From the NCBI RefSeq assembly GCF_026222555.1, contig NZ_CP098511.1, forward strand, positions 1,097,501 to 1,161,500: 64,000 nt of DNA, given 5' to 3'. This stretch comes from Aquimarina sp. ERC-38 (lineage in GTDB: Bacteria; Bacteroidota; Bacteroidia; Flavobacteriales; Flavobacteriaceae). The notes beneath the pieces are model-generated. The model was given only the letters and a program-made list of their open reading frames with translations, was not told the DNA's origin and did not search any database. The translations under genes were made by a program, and so were the position numbers. Below, piece after piece: positions 63,496 to 64,000 of this stretch; within the stretch, counting starts at the first letter, position 1, and each line of letters opens with the position of its first letter.

Positions 63496-64000
63496 ATGAA
63501 AAAGAAGATAGTATTGCTTTCCGCCATAGTTGGTATAGCGATCTCCACGGTAAGTTTTAAATCCGATTTTTTTGAAATTGCCAAACAGATAGAAATTTTT
63601 ACTACCATGTTTAAAGAAATAAACATGAACTATGTAGACGAAACTAATCCGGCAGAACTGATTGAAACGGCTATTAATGCCATGCTAGATGACCTGGACC
63701 CATATACCAAATATTGGAATGAACAGGATGTAGAAGCTTCTAAAATTAGAAATGCCGGAGAATATACCGGGATAGGAGCTACGGTAAATACTACCAAGGA
63801 TAAAATTGTGATCGTTGAACCCTATAAAGATTATCCTACGGACAAAGCCGGGTTAAAAGCCGGAGATGAAATTATCAAGATTGGAGATATCACTGTTTCG
63901 GATTTTAAAGAGGATGCCGGAGAGCTATTAAAAGGAGCTAGCGGTACCACTGTAGACATTACTTATATCCGACAAGGTGAAACTAAAAATACGGTATTAA
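63496..64000 (+). CDS. S41 family C-terminal processing protease, partial
   Basis: The gene starts at the ATG 63496 and runs off the right end after 168 codons. It has an N-terminal signal or anchor (MKKKIVLLSAIVGIAISTVS), the S41 N-terminal helical part (NYVDETNPAELIETAINAML, LDPYTKYWN) and a PDZ domain (IGATVNTT...AGLKAGDEIIKIGD). The catalytic Ser-Lys region lies outside the window. It processes or degrades proteins in the envelope. It follows rnpA by 62 bases. Confidence 0.88.
   Translation, partial: MKKKIVLLSAIVGIAISTVSFKSDFFEIAKQIEIFTTMFKEINMNYVDETNPAELIETAINAMLDDLDPYTKYWNEQDVEASKIRNAGEYTGIGATVNTTKDKIVIVEPYKDYPTDKAGLKAGDEIIKIGDITVSDFKEDAGELLKGASGTTVDITYIRQGETKNTVL

Overview
The window is chromosomal DNA from a member of the Bacteroidota, most likely a marine-type Flavobacteriaceae (order Flavobacteriales). 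This rests on the low GC, the near absence of Shine-Dalgarno motifs, several matches to the Bacteroidota promoter (TTTG-N19-TAnnTTTG), and marker families: DUF2480, DUF3078, DUF5689, IPExxxVDY, TonB receptors with an N-terminal carboxypeptidase-like domain, viroplasmin-type RNase H and the flavobacterial suf layout. The species is not identifiable from the sequence alone. No tRNA, rRNA, CRISPR array or prophage was seen.

Layout. 0.4-3.9 kb: a minus-strand trio (small Cys/His-rich exported protein, ZnuD-like TonB receptor, lipoprotein) that looks like a metal-uptake module. 3.9-13.0 kb: an alpha/beta hydrolase, an AddB-like nuclease, an OmpA/TSP3 porin and an AddA-like helicase; the last has apparently lost its own nuclease residues. 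13.1-19.7 kb: superoxide dismutase, DUF5694, a long PurF-like amidotransferase, a PfkB kinase, RNase HI and PurN. 19.9-24.2 kb: acpP-fabF-rnc-IPExxxVDY-pyk. 24.3-34.8 kb: a histidine kinase/response regulator pair, DUF2721, a sortilin-like BNR protein, aminopeptidase P, BrnQ, a hydrolase, a zinc-ribbon-like small protein and ThiL.

35.0-46.0 kb is a long SUF iron-sulfur assembly region: sufA-sufB-lipoprotein-sufC-sufD-sufS-DUF4377-sufE-sufT-DUF2480-DUF3078-DUF3078. The promoter region upstream of sufA carries two inverted repeats that could be operators. 46.2-47.4 kb is HflX. 47.6-55.8 kb is the most accessory-like stretch. Two paralogous endonuclease/exonuclease/phosphatase enzymes bracket an IS5-family insertion, a toxin-antitoxin pair and a DUF5689 lipoprotein/TonB receptor operon. 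The IS has cut the last 12 codons off a RelE/ParE-type toxin gene; removing the IS and one 3-bp target duplication restores the toxin reading frame. 56-64 kb: a small lipoprotein, a cation/proton antiporter, an MBL-fold hydrolase, an S8 protease, an M1 peptidase, RnpA and the start of an S41 protease that runs off the window.

Intergenic DNA carries at least three dispersed repeat types: a perfect odd palindrome with a shared 27-nt core (two copies), a hairpin element in full and half forms (four copies), and a 35-nt repeat (two copies). There are also degenerate CTTTGCAAC-like tandem words. Most genes are housekeeping. The points most worth following up are the IS-inactivated toxin, the candidate suf operators, the lipoproteins embedded in the suf operon, the degenerate AddA nuclease domain, and the metal and nuclease TonB modules.
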